A DNA stretch of 6,026 nt from positions 1 to 6,026 of the forward strand of contig JAIDPG010000009.1 of the NCBI GenBank assembly GCA_029062865.1. The letters are read 5' to 3'. Under the pieces are notes generated by a model that was given only the letters and a program-made list of their open reading frames with translations, had not been told where the DNA came from and made no database searches. Shown piece after piece: positions 1 through 5,225 of the stretch (positions are counted from its first letter, which is position 1; each line of letters begins with the position of its first letter). The stretch comes from Oscillospiraceae bacterium (GTDB taxonomy: Bacteria > Bacillota > Clostridia > Oscillospirales > Ruminococcaceae). Both the position numbers and the translations under genes were made by a program.

Positions 1-2
1 GC

Positions 3-122
3 GGCAAGCTGTTCTTCAACAAGCTCTACGCGGAGGTTTATTTAAAGCAAAAAGGCGCGAGCCTGATCTCCGCGGAGTACAAGCGAATTCAAGCTAAAAT
101 AAAGCAGCTGGAGAACGCATAA
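3..122 (+). CDS. 3' end of an unrecognised plus-strand gene (partial)
   Basis: An open frame enters from the left edge and ends at TAA (120-122), giving 39 visible residues that end in KIKQLENA. The tail is rich in Lys, Glu, Gln and Ala, and its last ~15 residues look helical, possibly coiled coil. Most codons end in G or C, as in the confident genes here, and the stop lies 6 bp before a strong hairpin terminator. Both points suggest a real gene end rather than chance. I do not recognise the family from this fragment and assign no function. The gene converges on yqfD. Confidence 0.6.
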   Translation, partial: GKLFFNKLYAEVYLKQKGASLISAEYKRIQAKIKQLENA

Positions 123-158
123 AAATTCTTCCCCCGCAAGGCGGGGGAATATTATTTT
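121..158. terminator. Bidirectional intrinsic terminator between convergent genes
   Basis: A perfect 9-bp stem, TTCCCCCGC (129-137) pairing with GCGGGGGAA (141-149), closes a 3-nt AAG loop. It is followed on the plus strand by the T-rich TATTATTTT and on the minus strand, after one mismatch, by a run of five T. It sits 6 bp after the stop of the left-edge gene and 7 bp after the yqfD stop on the other strand, so it can end both transcripts. Confidence 0.88.
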
Positions 159-1320
159 ACAGCTCAATTTTCGCGGGTTTGGCAATGTCGCCCTGCAGCG
201 TGTAATCAACGACTAATCTTATCCCGTCCTCCTGCGGATAAAAACGCTCCTCAGCGTTTGCTATCACGTAATCCGCGTAGAAATTCTGCTCGAAATTATT
301 TCTTTGCTTTTGGAGCTCCGACAGCGCGTCGTCGGGGCTTCTTGTTATTTCGTGATCCGTATAGGCGGTGTAAATGCCCGATTTTATCTTGAACGAGGTG
401 CTCTGCCCGAACAGCCTTACAACGCTTGTTTCCTCGGTGTAAAGCGAATTCTCCGCGCCCGCTTTTCCGATAAAAAGCGGGTATTCGTCATCGCCGTAGA
501 CGAGGTATTTGAACGTTTTCTTTTTGCCGTCTGCGAGGCTTATCGTCTCACGATAGGGCACGAAGAACTCCTCCGTCTCGGACCACTCGCCGATTATTTC
601 CGCGTCCGCGCGGACGAACAGCGTGTGCCCGTAGCCGTCCGCGATAATTCCCGAAACAAGCAGATCTCCCGCGTTTACGCCGCTGCCGTTTTCGACGACC
701 GAGATGCCGTCGCGCGGTATCTGCCGCACTATCATCGCGGAGCGCGACGCGACGATGTTCCGCGGTGCGCCGTCCTCCATTTCGGGAACTTCCACGCCGC
801 TCACGACTTTGACCTTTACGCGGAAGCCCTCGCAGGAAACGTCCGCCCACGCGCAGTTTTCGATCTCGGACATAATCCGATGCTCCGCCTTGGAAAGCGC
901 GAGAGAATCGGTCGCCGCTCCGAATTTTATACCGCAATCGTCAAGTATTTTCATCACGGAAGACCGCGGCACGTCGCCTTCGATAGTGATCGACTGAACG
1001 CTTGACTGCCAGACCGCGATATACAGCATAAAAACGATAAACCCAAAGCAAAGCCCCACTCTGCTGCGATATTTTGACAGCAGAAAATATACGCCGCGCC
1101 GCGTCCCCGCGCGGAGCCGCACGCCGTGTTTGTGCGCGATTTCGGACACGCGGTAGTAATCCGCGGGCGACACCGCCCCGCTTATCCCGCCGTCCGAGAA
1201 CTCGACATTCCGCACGGCAATGCCGTTTTCGAGCAGCTCCGACAGCATTTCCTCGTAATACCCGCCAAGCCCCGAAAATGTCACATATCCGAGATACAGT
1301 CCCTTGATCTTATCAGCCAT
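157..1320 (-). CDS. yqfD: Sporulation protein YqfD
   Basis: This is a 387-residue protein of the YqfD family, close to the ~400 residues usual for it. YqfD is a membrane protein made in the mother cell and needed for efficient spore formation in Bacillus; its biochemical role is not settled. The visible layout is an N-terminal cytoplasmic region (about residues 1-85), one hydrophobic segment (about 88-104, VGLCFGFIVFMLYIAVW), then an extracytoplasmic part that opens with a POTRA-like stretch (SITIEGDVP, about 111-119). The frame could open at TTG 1335, but ATG 1320 is preferred because AGGAG (1328-1332) lies 7 nt upstream of it and the TTG reading would start inside that site. It overlaps yqfC by 8 bp (ATGGCTGA), implying translational coupling. 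The operon ends here; the phoH-like gene often found downstream is absent. Confidence 0.93.
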   Translation of the reverse strand: MADKIKGLYLGYVTFSGLGGYYEEMLSELLENGIAVRNVEFSDGGISGAVSPADYYRVSEIAHKHGVRLRAGTRRGVYFLLSKYRSRVGLCFGFIVFMLYIAVWQSSVQSITIEGDVPRSSVMKILDDCGIKFGAATDSLALSKAEHRIMSEIENCAWADVSCEGFRVKVKVVSGVEVPEMEDGAPRNIVASRSAMIVRQIPRDGISVVENGSGVNAGDLLVSGIIADGYGHTLFVRADAEIIGEWSETEEFFVPYRETISLADGKKKTFKYLVYGDDEYPLFIGKAGAENSLYTEETSVVRLFGQSTSFKIKSGIYTAYTDHEITRSPDDALSELQKQRNNFEQNFYADYVIANAEERFYPQEDGIRLVVDYTLQGDIAKPAKIEL

Positions 1321-1591
1321 TCTGGTTCTCCTCAAAAGAAAGCGAGTGGATAATTCCCGTGATTTTGACGCTTCCCACGCCGAAATTCTCCAGCCTCAGC
1401 GGCGTGCCCGAAACGCGGATATCATAGCCGCAGACGGACAGAACAATAAAGTTGTCGTCAAGCTCCTTAATGCAGCGGCAGTTATCGACGCAAAGCTCCG
1501 CGGCTTTCAGATCGCCGCTTGTCGAGAACGTCACGGTGCAGTCCCGCGCGGCATTTTCCTCCAGAGAGATCAGCTTTTCGCGAACACCCAT
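1313..1591 (-). CDS. yqfC: Sporulation protein YqfC (YabP/YqfC family)
   Basis: A 92-residue protein, almost the same length as Bacillus YqfC. It belongs to the YabP/YqfC family of small, beta-rich sporulation proteins. The family-like features are the central strand region NFIVLSVCGYDIRVSG (about 47-62), then a short LRLENFG element and the C-terminal VKITGIIHSLSFEE (about 75-88). In Bacillus yqfC lies just before yqfD in a mother-cell (sigma-E) operon; the same order is seen here, with the TGA stop overlapping the yqfD ATG. ATG 1591 is preceded by AGGAGG (1598-1603) at 6 nt, which fixes the start. The molecular function of the family is unknown. Identification rests on family-like sequence, size and the diagnostic partner yqfD. 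Confidence 0.92.
   Translation of the reverse strand: MGVREKLISLEENAARDCTVTFSTSGDLKAAELCVDNCRCIKELDDNFIVLSVCGYDIRVSGTPLRLENFGVGSVKITGIIHSLSFEENQNG
1328..1332 (-). promoter_or_regulatory. Ribosome binding site that fixes the yqfD start
   Basis: AGGAG on the minus strand lies inside the 3' end of yqfC, 7 nt before ATG 1320. It supports ATG 1320 over the in-frame TTG at 1335 and explains how yqfD is translated from the overlapping transcript. Confidence 0.8.
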
Positions 1592-1619
1592 AATTCCCCT
1601 CCTAAAACTTGTCTGTAAA

Positions 1620-1648
1620 AAAATATGCTTGTTCGCGCGATTTTATGC
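1620..1648 (-). promoter_or_regulatory. Candidate sigma-E-type promoter for yqfC-yqfD
   Basis: Read on the minus strand, GCATAAA (1642-1648) is followed after 14 nt by CATATTTT (1620-1627). The Bacillus sigma-E consensus is roughly KMATATT, 13-15 nt, CATACANT, so the -35 matches at 5 of 7 positions, and the -10 keeps CATA and the final T. It would start transcription about 20 nt before the yqfC start codon. The call is helped by yqfC being a known sigma-E regulon member in Bacillus, but the motif is imperfect. Confidence 0.42.
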
Positions 1649-1684
1649 GTGAAGATGTCTTCTTACCCCTTACTTCTTGCTTCT

Positions 1685-1714
1685 TTAACAATCTGAGAAC
1701 CAACCGCATACAAT
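1685..1714 (+). promoter_or_regulatory. Promoter for the DUF3343-desulfurase operon (sigma-A or sigma-E reading)
   Basis: TTAACA (1685-1690) and TACAAT (1709-1714) are separated by 18 nt, each matching the vegetative consensus at 5 of 6 positions. The same bases also read as a sigma-E-like site: TAACAAT (1686-1692), 14 nt, then CATACAAT (1707-1714), an exact match to the sigma-E -10 consensus. Either would start transcription near 1721, leaving a leader of about 36 nt before ATG 1757. I cannot choose between the two from sequence alone. Confidence 0.55.
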
Positions 1715-1739
1715 GAACTGGCGAAAATGCCAATCTTAA

Positions 1740-1745
1740 AAGGAG
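1740..1745 (+). promoter_or_regulatory. Ribosome binding site that decides the DUF3343 start
   Basis: AAGGAG lies 11 nt before ATG 1757, slightly further than usual but a strong match. The upstream in-frame ATG at 1727 has no comparable site, so 1757 is preferred. Confidence 0.65.
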
Positions 1746-1756
1746 ATAATCTAACT

Positions 1757-1960
1757 ATGTTTACTGTTAATATAAAGTCATTTACTGCGGCGAGCCGCAG
1801 TTTAAAATTTCTTCAGAAAAACGGTATCCGCTGTACTTTGGAGCGCAGCTTCGGGCGAGCGGGGTGCGGGTTCGCGCTGAAAATTACCGACAACAAAACG
1901 AACAAGGCGGAGGTTTGCGCGCTGCTGAGTTCGATCGGAGTGCCCTGTGATATACCTTGA
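1757..1960 (+). CDS. DUF3343 protein, putative sulfur/selenium carrier
   Basis: A 67-residue protein that I place in DUF3343, a family described as putative Se/S carriers. The family hallmark is a Cys-Gly pair in a loop before a hydrophobic strand; here it is AGCGFALKI with Cys37. Further cysteines are Cys26, Cys54 and Cys64, the last close to the C-terminus. The predicted fold is a small alpha/beta domain: strand, helix SRSLKFLQKNG, strand, CG loop, strand, helix AEVCALLSSIG. Translation could also begin at ATG 1727, but that start lacks a ribosome binding site. The stop overlaps the GTG start of the PLP enzyme by 14 bp, so the two are almost certainly co-translated. The inferred role is to accept persulfide or selenide from the neighbouring enzyme; the family function has not been firmly shown biochemically to my knowledge. 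Confidence 0.85.
   Translation: MFTVNIKSFTAASRSLKFLQKNGIRCTLERSFGRAGCGFALKITDNKTNKAEVCALLSSIGVPCDIP
1937..1940 (+). promoter_or_regulatory. Ribosome binding site for the GTG start of the PLP enzyme
   Basis: GGAG inside the DUF3343 coding region lies 6 nt before GTG 1947. It supports use of the GTG codon, which is also the start that gives the canonical N-terminus MIYLDNAATT. Confidence 0.7.
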
Positions 1961-3092
1961 CAACGCCGCGACGACGTACCCTAAGCCGCGCGAGGTCTAT
2001 CGGAAATGGCAAGCCGCAATGAGCGTCTACGGCGCAAACCCCGGGCGCTCCGGGCACGAGTTTTCGATAAAGACGGCGGAGGCGGTTTTCGAAAGCCGCG
2101 AGATCTGCGCGGAGCTTTTCGGTGCGGCGGTCGAGAACACGATCTTCACGCTGAACTGCACTCACGCGCTTAACTTCGCGATAAAAGGCGTGGCGCGGCG
2201 CGGCTGTCATTTCGTCACAAGCGATATGGAGCACAACGCCGCCATTCGCCCGGTGTACGCCGCCGTGAAAGCGACGGGCGGCTCATGCACTATGTTCGAG
2301 GTGACGGAGGACGCGGCGCAGACTGTCAAAAACGCGGAACGCGCGTTTCGCCCGAACACCGTCGCGCTTGTCTGCACCGCCGCTTCAAACGTCATCGGCT
2401 TGCGGACTCCCGTCCGCGAGCTCGCCGCGCTTTGCAAAAGGCGCGGAGTGTGCTTTATTCTCGACGCGGCGCAGGGCGCGGGCGTGCTTCCGATAACGCT
2501 CGCGGACGGCGTGAACATCATCTGCGCGGCGGGGCATAAGGGGCTCTACGGACCTATGGGCACGGGGCTGCTTATCACGGACGGGAAATTCCCGCTTTCC
2601 ACGATAATTGAGGGCGGCACGGGCAGCGCCTCGGAAAGCGTCCTCCAGCCCGACTTCACGCCCGACCGCTTTGAAAGCGGCACGATAAACGCTGCGGGTG
2701 TCGTCGCCCTCGGCGAGGGAGTGCGCTTTGTAAAGCGCCGCACTCCCGAGGCTATTCTCGAACACGAGCTCGCTCTCTGCGAGCGCTTCTGCGCCGCGGC
2801 GGATAAGCTCGACGGAATTGTTTTGTATAACAAAATCACCCCGCAAAACCGTGGCAAATACGCGCCCGTGGTGTCGTTCAATTTCGAGAGCCTGCCCTCT
2901 GAGGAGGGCGCGAGGCTGCTCTCGGAAAACGGCTTTTATATGCGCGGCGGATTGCACTGCGCGCCGCTCGCTCACAAAAAGATCGGAACTATAATCGGCG
3001 GCACAATAAGGTTTTCGCCGTCTGCGTTCAACACGGCAAGAGAAGTCGATCTGCTTATCGTGACGCTGAAAAAGCTGCGTTACAACACATAA
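1947..3092 (+). CDS. Cysteine desulfurase-like class V aminotransferase (EF2568 type)
   Basis: A 381-residue, full-length PLP enzyme of aminotransferase class V, in the NifS/SufS-like cysteine desulfurase group. These enzymes take sulfur (or selenium) from cysteine (or selenocysteine) and hold it as a persulfide. Visible landmarks are the N-terminal YLDNAATT (3-10), His96 in DMEHNA, Asn148 in ASNVIG, Asp173 and Gln176 in LDAAQ (PLP contacts), the Schiff-base Lys198 in AAGHKGLYGP, the catalytic-loop Cys338 in MRGGLHCAP, and Arg356 in RFSPSAFN (substrate carboxylate). The RGGLHCAPLAHK form of the Cys loop and the DUF3343 partner point to the subgroup typified by Enterococcus EF2568, whose members often sit near selD and selenium-dependent molybdenum hydroxylase genes. 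None of those is in this window, so the choice of sulfur or selenium is open. It starts at GTG and overlaps DUF3343 by 14 bp. Confidence 0.93.
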   Translation: MIYLDNAATTYPKPREVYRKWQAAMSVYGANPGRSGHEFSIKTAEAVFESREICAELFGAAVENTIFTLNCTHALNFAIKGVARRGCHFVTSDMEHNAAIRPVYAAVKATGGSCTMFEVTEDAAQTVKNAERAFRPNTVALVCTAASNVIGLRTPVRELAALCKRRGVCFILDAAQGAGVLPITLADGVNIICAAGHKGLYGPMGTGLLITDGKFPLSTIIEGGTGSASESVLQPDFTPDRFESGTINAAGVVALGEGVRFVKRRTPEAILEHELALCERFCAAADKLDGIVLYNKITPQNRGKYAPVVSFNFESLPSEEGARLLSENGFYMRGGLHCAPLAHKKIGTIIGGTIRFSPSAFNTAREVDLLIVTLKKLRYNT

Positions 3093-3097
3093 CGCGG

Positions 3098-3126
3098 TTG
3101 CAATTTTCCGCGATTTGTGTTATACT
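3098..3126 (+). promoter_or_regulatory. Vegetative-type promoter for the exonuclease gene
   Basis: TTGCAA (3098-3103) and TATACT (3121-3126) are separated by exactly 17 nt, matching the sigma-A hexamers at 4 of 6 and 5 of 6 positions. It begins 6 bp after the desulfurase stop and is the only good site before the exonuclease. The exonuclease can therefore be expressed independently of the upstream operon, although no terminator separates them. Confidence 0.72.
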
Positions 3127-3155
3127 GGAAGTAAGAAAAACACAGGAGGTCAAAA

Positions 3156-3701
3156 ATGTCAAGATACATCGCGTTTGACGTGGAAACGCCCAACCGCCTG
3201 AGCGACAGAATGAGCTCGATAGGCATAACCGTAATCGAAAACGGCGCGATAGGGGAGAGCTTTTATTCCCTTGTGAACCCCGAGACGCACTTCGATTATT
3301 TCAATACGCAGCTTACGGGGCTCGACGCGAAAGCCGTCAGCGGCGCGCCGACCTTTCCCGAGCTTTGGCGCGATATAGAGCCGCTGATGTCAAGCGGGAT
3401 TCTCGTCGCGCACAACGCGGTATTTGATCTGGGAGTCCTCAAAAAGTGTCTCGAGGGCTACGGTATCTCGTGGAAGAACAGCGCAAAATACCTTTGCACG
3501 GTGCAGATAGGGCGGCGCGTTCTGCCGGGCATCAGCCACAAGCTGAACGTCCTCAGCGATTACTACAAAATTCCCCTCAACCACCACAACGCCGCCAGCG
3601 ACAGCGAGGCGTGCGCGAGGATCCTGCTGAAATACATAGAGGCGGGGACGGACGTAAACAGCTTTTTTAAAACATATAAGTTCAAAATCATACAGCTATA
3701 A
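3156..3701 (+). CDS. DEDDh 3'-5' exonuclease (DnaQ/epsilon-like)
   Basis: A 181-residue single-domain exonuclease of the DnaQ-like RNase H fold, which removes nucleotides from 3' ends with two metal ions. All acidic ligands are visible: Asp8 and Glu10 in FDVETPN (Exo I), Asp91 in AHNAVFDLGVL (Exo II), and His144 with Asp149 in HHNAASDSEA (Exo III, the DEDDh signature H-x4-D). The domain covers nearly the whole protein. There is no BRCT, helicase or polymerase region, so it is a stand-alone proofreading-like or repair nuclease rather than PolC. ATG 3156 is preceded by AGGAGGT (3144-3150) at 5 nt. The FDVETPN form recalls a widespread Firmicutes group of small exonucleases; the natural substrate (DNA or RNA) cannot be told from sequence. 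Confidence 0.92.
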   Translation: MSRYIAFDVETPNRLSDRMSSIGITVIENGAIGESFYSLVNPETHFDYFNTQLTGLDAKAVSGAPTFPELWRDIEPLMSSGILVAHNAVFDLGVLKKCLEGYGISWKNSAKYLCTVQIGRRVLPGISHKLNVLSDYYKIPLNHHNAASDSEACARILLKYIEAGTDVNSFFKTYKFKIIQL

Positions 3702-3702
3702 T

Positions 3703-3731
3703 AAAATCCCCCGCGGAGCGGGGGATTTTTT
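3703..3731. terminator. Bidirectional intrinsic terminator
   Basis: A perfect 12-bp stem, AAAATCCCCCGC (3703-3714) with GCGGGGGATTTT (3718-3729), closes a 3-nt GGA loop and runs into six T on the plus strand (3726-3731). On the minus strand the stem ends in a run of T as well. It starts 2 bp after the exonuclease stop and lies about 13 bp beyond the stop of the convergent ATPase gene, so it probably serves both. Confidence 0.93.
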
Positions 3732-3743
3732 CAATTAACCGCG

Positions 3744-5009
3744 TCAGCGCTTCACCTCAGCCTCACATTTCCTGATAAACTCCCCGCCGTTAAGTATCTT
3801 CGTGATAACGGGCTTTGAGCCGCGGCGGAACACTATGCAGTCGCCGACGGGCATATACAAAACCTCCGACAGCGGGCGGTCAACGCGGACGCTTATGCTG
3901 TCCGCGGTCTCAACGTCGTTGCCGCCGATGTACGCGTAGGTGTCGCAGTTGGAGATTATCGTAAACGCGTCCATATCAAAGCTCTGCTTCAGCTGCGCCT
4001 CGGATTGAATGAGAAGCATTACGGAAATTCCGCGCGAGCGTATCGACGAGATTATCCGCGGGAATTCCTCGATGCGGCAGTTCGTCGCAAAATCGTCGAG
4101 GATAAACCGCACGGGAATAGGAAGTCTGTTGTCCTTGCAGCGCGTGTCCGCGTAGTCGCACAGCGCGTTTATCGCCTGAGTGAAGAAAATGTTCGCGAGC
4201 GTGTCCATCGTTCTGTCCGTGTCGCTTACGATGACGAACACGGCGGTTTTCCGCTCTCCGAGCGCCGAGAAATCGAACACCTTTCCCGACATCATTTTGT
4301 TCAGCTCACGGCTGTCAAGATAAGCGAATTTCGCGCTGAGCGTGCTTATAATACAGTTGTAAGTCGAATCGGGCGCGGCGTTTACTCCCTTGAACTGCGC
4401 GCACGCCCAGCTTTTGGGGTTCTCCTCCTCATGCTGATTGAAAAGCGCCGCAAGATCGGACATATGCTTGCTGTCCTCCTCGCGGGTTCCCGCGCGGATA
4501 AGCTTCAGGATATACTCAAATGTGCAGGTGCTTTTGCTTTCTTTTAAATACCCGATAAGCGCGGACAAAAGCGTCGCGGAGATCAAATCCCAGTAAGGGT
4601 CGGACGTGCTTTGCGCGGAGCGTCTGTCCTTGATAAGCAGCGACGAGAATTTTATAATATCCTGCGTGGATCTGATGTAGTGCAGCGGATTGTAGCCGCA
4701 GGATTTCTCCGGGTGCGCGAAGTTTATCGTCTTTACGTCATAGCCCTTGGAGCGCAGATACCCGCCGAATTTCTTGTACAAATCTCCTTTCGGATCGGAG
4801 ATAAGATAGCTCCCCACGGCCTGAAGAATATTCGGAATGACGATGTTGCGCGTCTTGCCGCAGCCGCTCCCGCCGACCACGAGAACGTTGTTGTTGAGCT
4901 TGGTTTGGAGGTCGTTCAGCGAATACGAGCAGCCCTCCGCGATAAGCAGATTTCCGTTCGCGAACTCCTTGCCCGCGCAATCCGCAAGCATTTTCTCTAT
5001 ATTTCCCAT
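3744..5009 (-). CDS. VirD4/TraG-type coupling protein-like ATPase without membrane domain
   Basis: A 421-residue P-loop ATPase of the VirD4/TraG (type IV coupling protein) family, whose members use ATP to feed DNA or protein to a conjugation or type IV secretion channel. Walker A is GGSGCGKT (46-53, Lys52, Thr53). The family motif SDPKGDL follows at 71-77. Walker B is FILDDFA (302-308, Asp305-Asp306), where most relatives have LDEFA. IRSRGISVMLLIQSEAQL (323-340) matches the family's sensor/Gln region. Only ~45 residues precede Walker A and none is hydrophobic enough for a membrane span, so the usual N-terminal transmembrane domain is missing and the protein should be cytosolic. AGGAG (5016-5020) lies 6 nt before ATG 5009, so the short N-terminus is real and not a misplaced start. 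No relaxase or other transfer gene is nearby. It could be a remnant of an integrative element or a repurposed DNA/protein-pumping ATPase. Confidence 0.88.
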   Translation of the reverse strand: MGNIEKMLADCAGKEFANGNLLIAEGCSYSLNDLQTKLNNNVLVVGGSGCGKTRNIVIPNILQAVGSYLISDPKGDLYKKFGGYLRSKGYDVKTINFAHPEKSCGYNPLHYIRSTQDIIKFSSLLIKDRRSAQSTSDPYWDLISATLLSALIGYLKESKSTCTFEYILKLIRAGTREEDSKHMSDLAALFNQHEEENPKSWACAQFKGVNAAPDSTYNCIISTLSAKFAYLDSRELNKMMSGKVFDFSALGERKTAVFVIVSDTDRTMDTLANIFFTQAINALCDYADTRCKDNRLPIPVRFILDDFATNCRIEEFPRIISSIRSRGISVMLLIQSEAQLKQSFDMDAFTIISNCDTYAYIGGNDVETADSISVRVDRPLSEVLYMPVGDCIVFRRGSKPVITKILNGGEFIRKCEAEVKR

Positions 5010-5030
5010 TTGGTTCTCCTAATTTAAATT

Positions 5031-5150
5031 TAAATTTCAAAATTCCCTCACCGCATGCTCGCTCCGGTCGCTTCGCCCCCTCCGCTGCGCTGCGCTGAGG
5101 GAACCGGTCATAATTTTGCTTCGCAAAATTATGACACTTTTTGAAATTTA
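5031..5150. repeat. 120-bp nested inverted-repeat element (MITE-like or structured leader)
   Basis: Perfect 12-bp terminal inverted repeats, TAAATTTCAAAA (5031-5042) and TTTTGAAATTTA (5139-5150), enclose the element. Inside are an 8-bp inverted pair, TTCCCTCA (5043-5050) with TGAGGGAA (5096-5103), flanking a GC-rich core, and next to it a perfect 13-bp hairpin, GTCATAATTTTGC (5107-5119) with GCAAAATTATGAC (5123-5135), closing a TTC loop. It occupies the non-coding gap between clpP and the ATPase gene, both on the minus strand, and would be transcribed as part of a long leader for the ATPase. No transposase frame is inside. I see no clear target-site duplication at these limits, so the true boundaries may differ. 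Confidence 0.6.
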
Positions 5151-5225
5151 TGCGGTTTGGGTATGTTGACTTTGGACGGCTTATTTAAAAAATTTTCAAC
5201 GCCAAAACTACACATTATCAATTGC

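Noticed and set aside
304..1005. Long plus-strand open frame (233 codons) opposite yqfD
   Set aside because: It is antisense to a well-recognised yqfD, has no ribosome binding site, and its Arg/Val-rich composition is what the G/C-ending codons of the other strand produce.
1321..1335. TTG start extending YqfD by five residues
   Set aside because: The extension is encoded by the ribosome binding site itself; ATG 1320 has proper spacing from it.
2385..2975. Minus-strand open frame opposite the desulfurase gene
   Set aside because: It is a shadow of the PLP enzyme, with Arg/Ala-rich translation and no initiation signal.
4005..5027. Two plus-strand open frames opposite the ATPase gene
   Set aside because: Both are antisense to a gene with clear Walker motifs; their translations are Arg-rich and resemble no family I know.
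5107..5135. 13-bp hairpin as a terminator of clpP
   Set aside because: The stem is A/T-rich and neither strand has a T-run after it; it fits better as part of the nested repeat.
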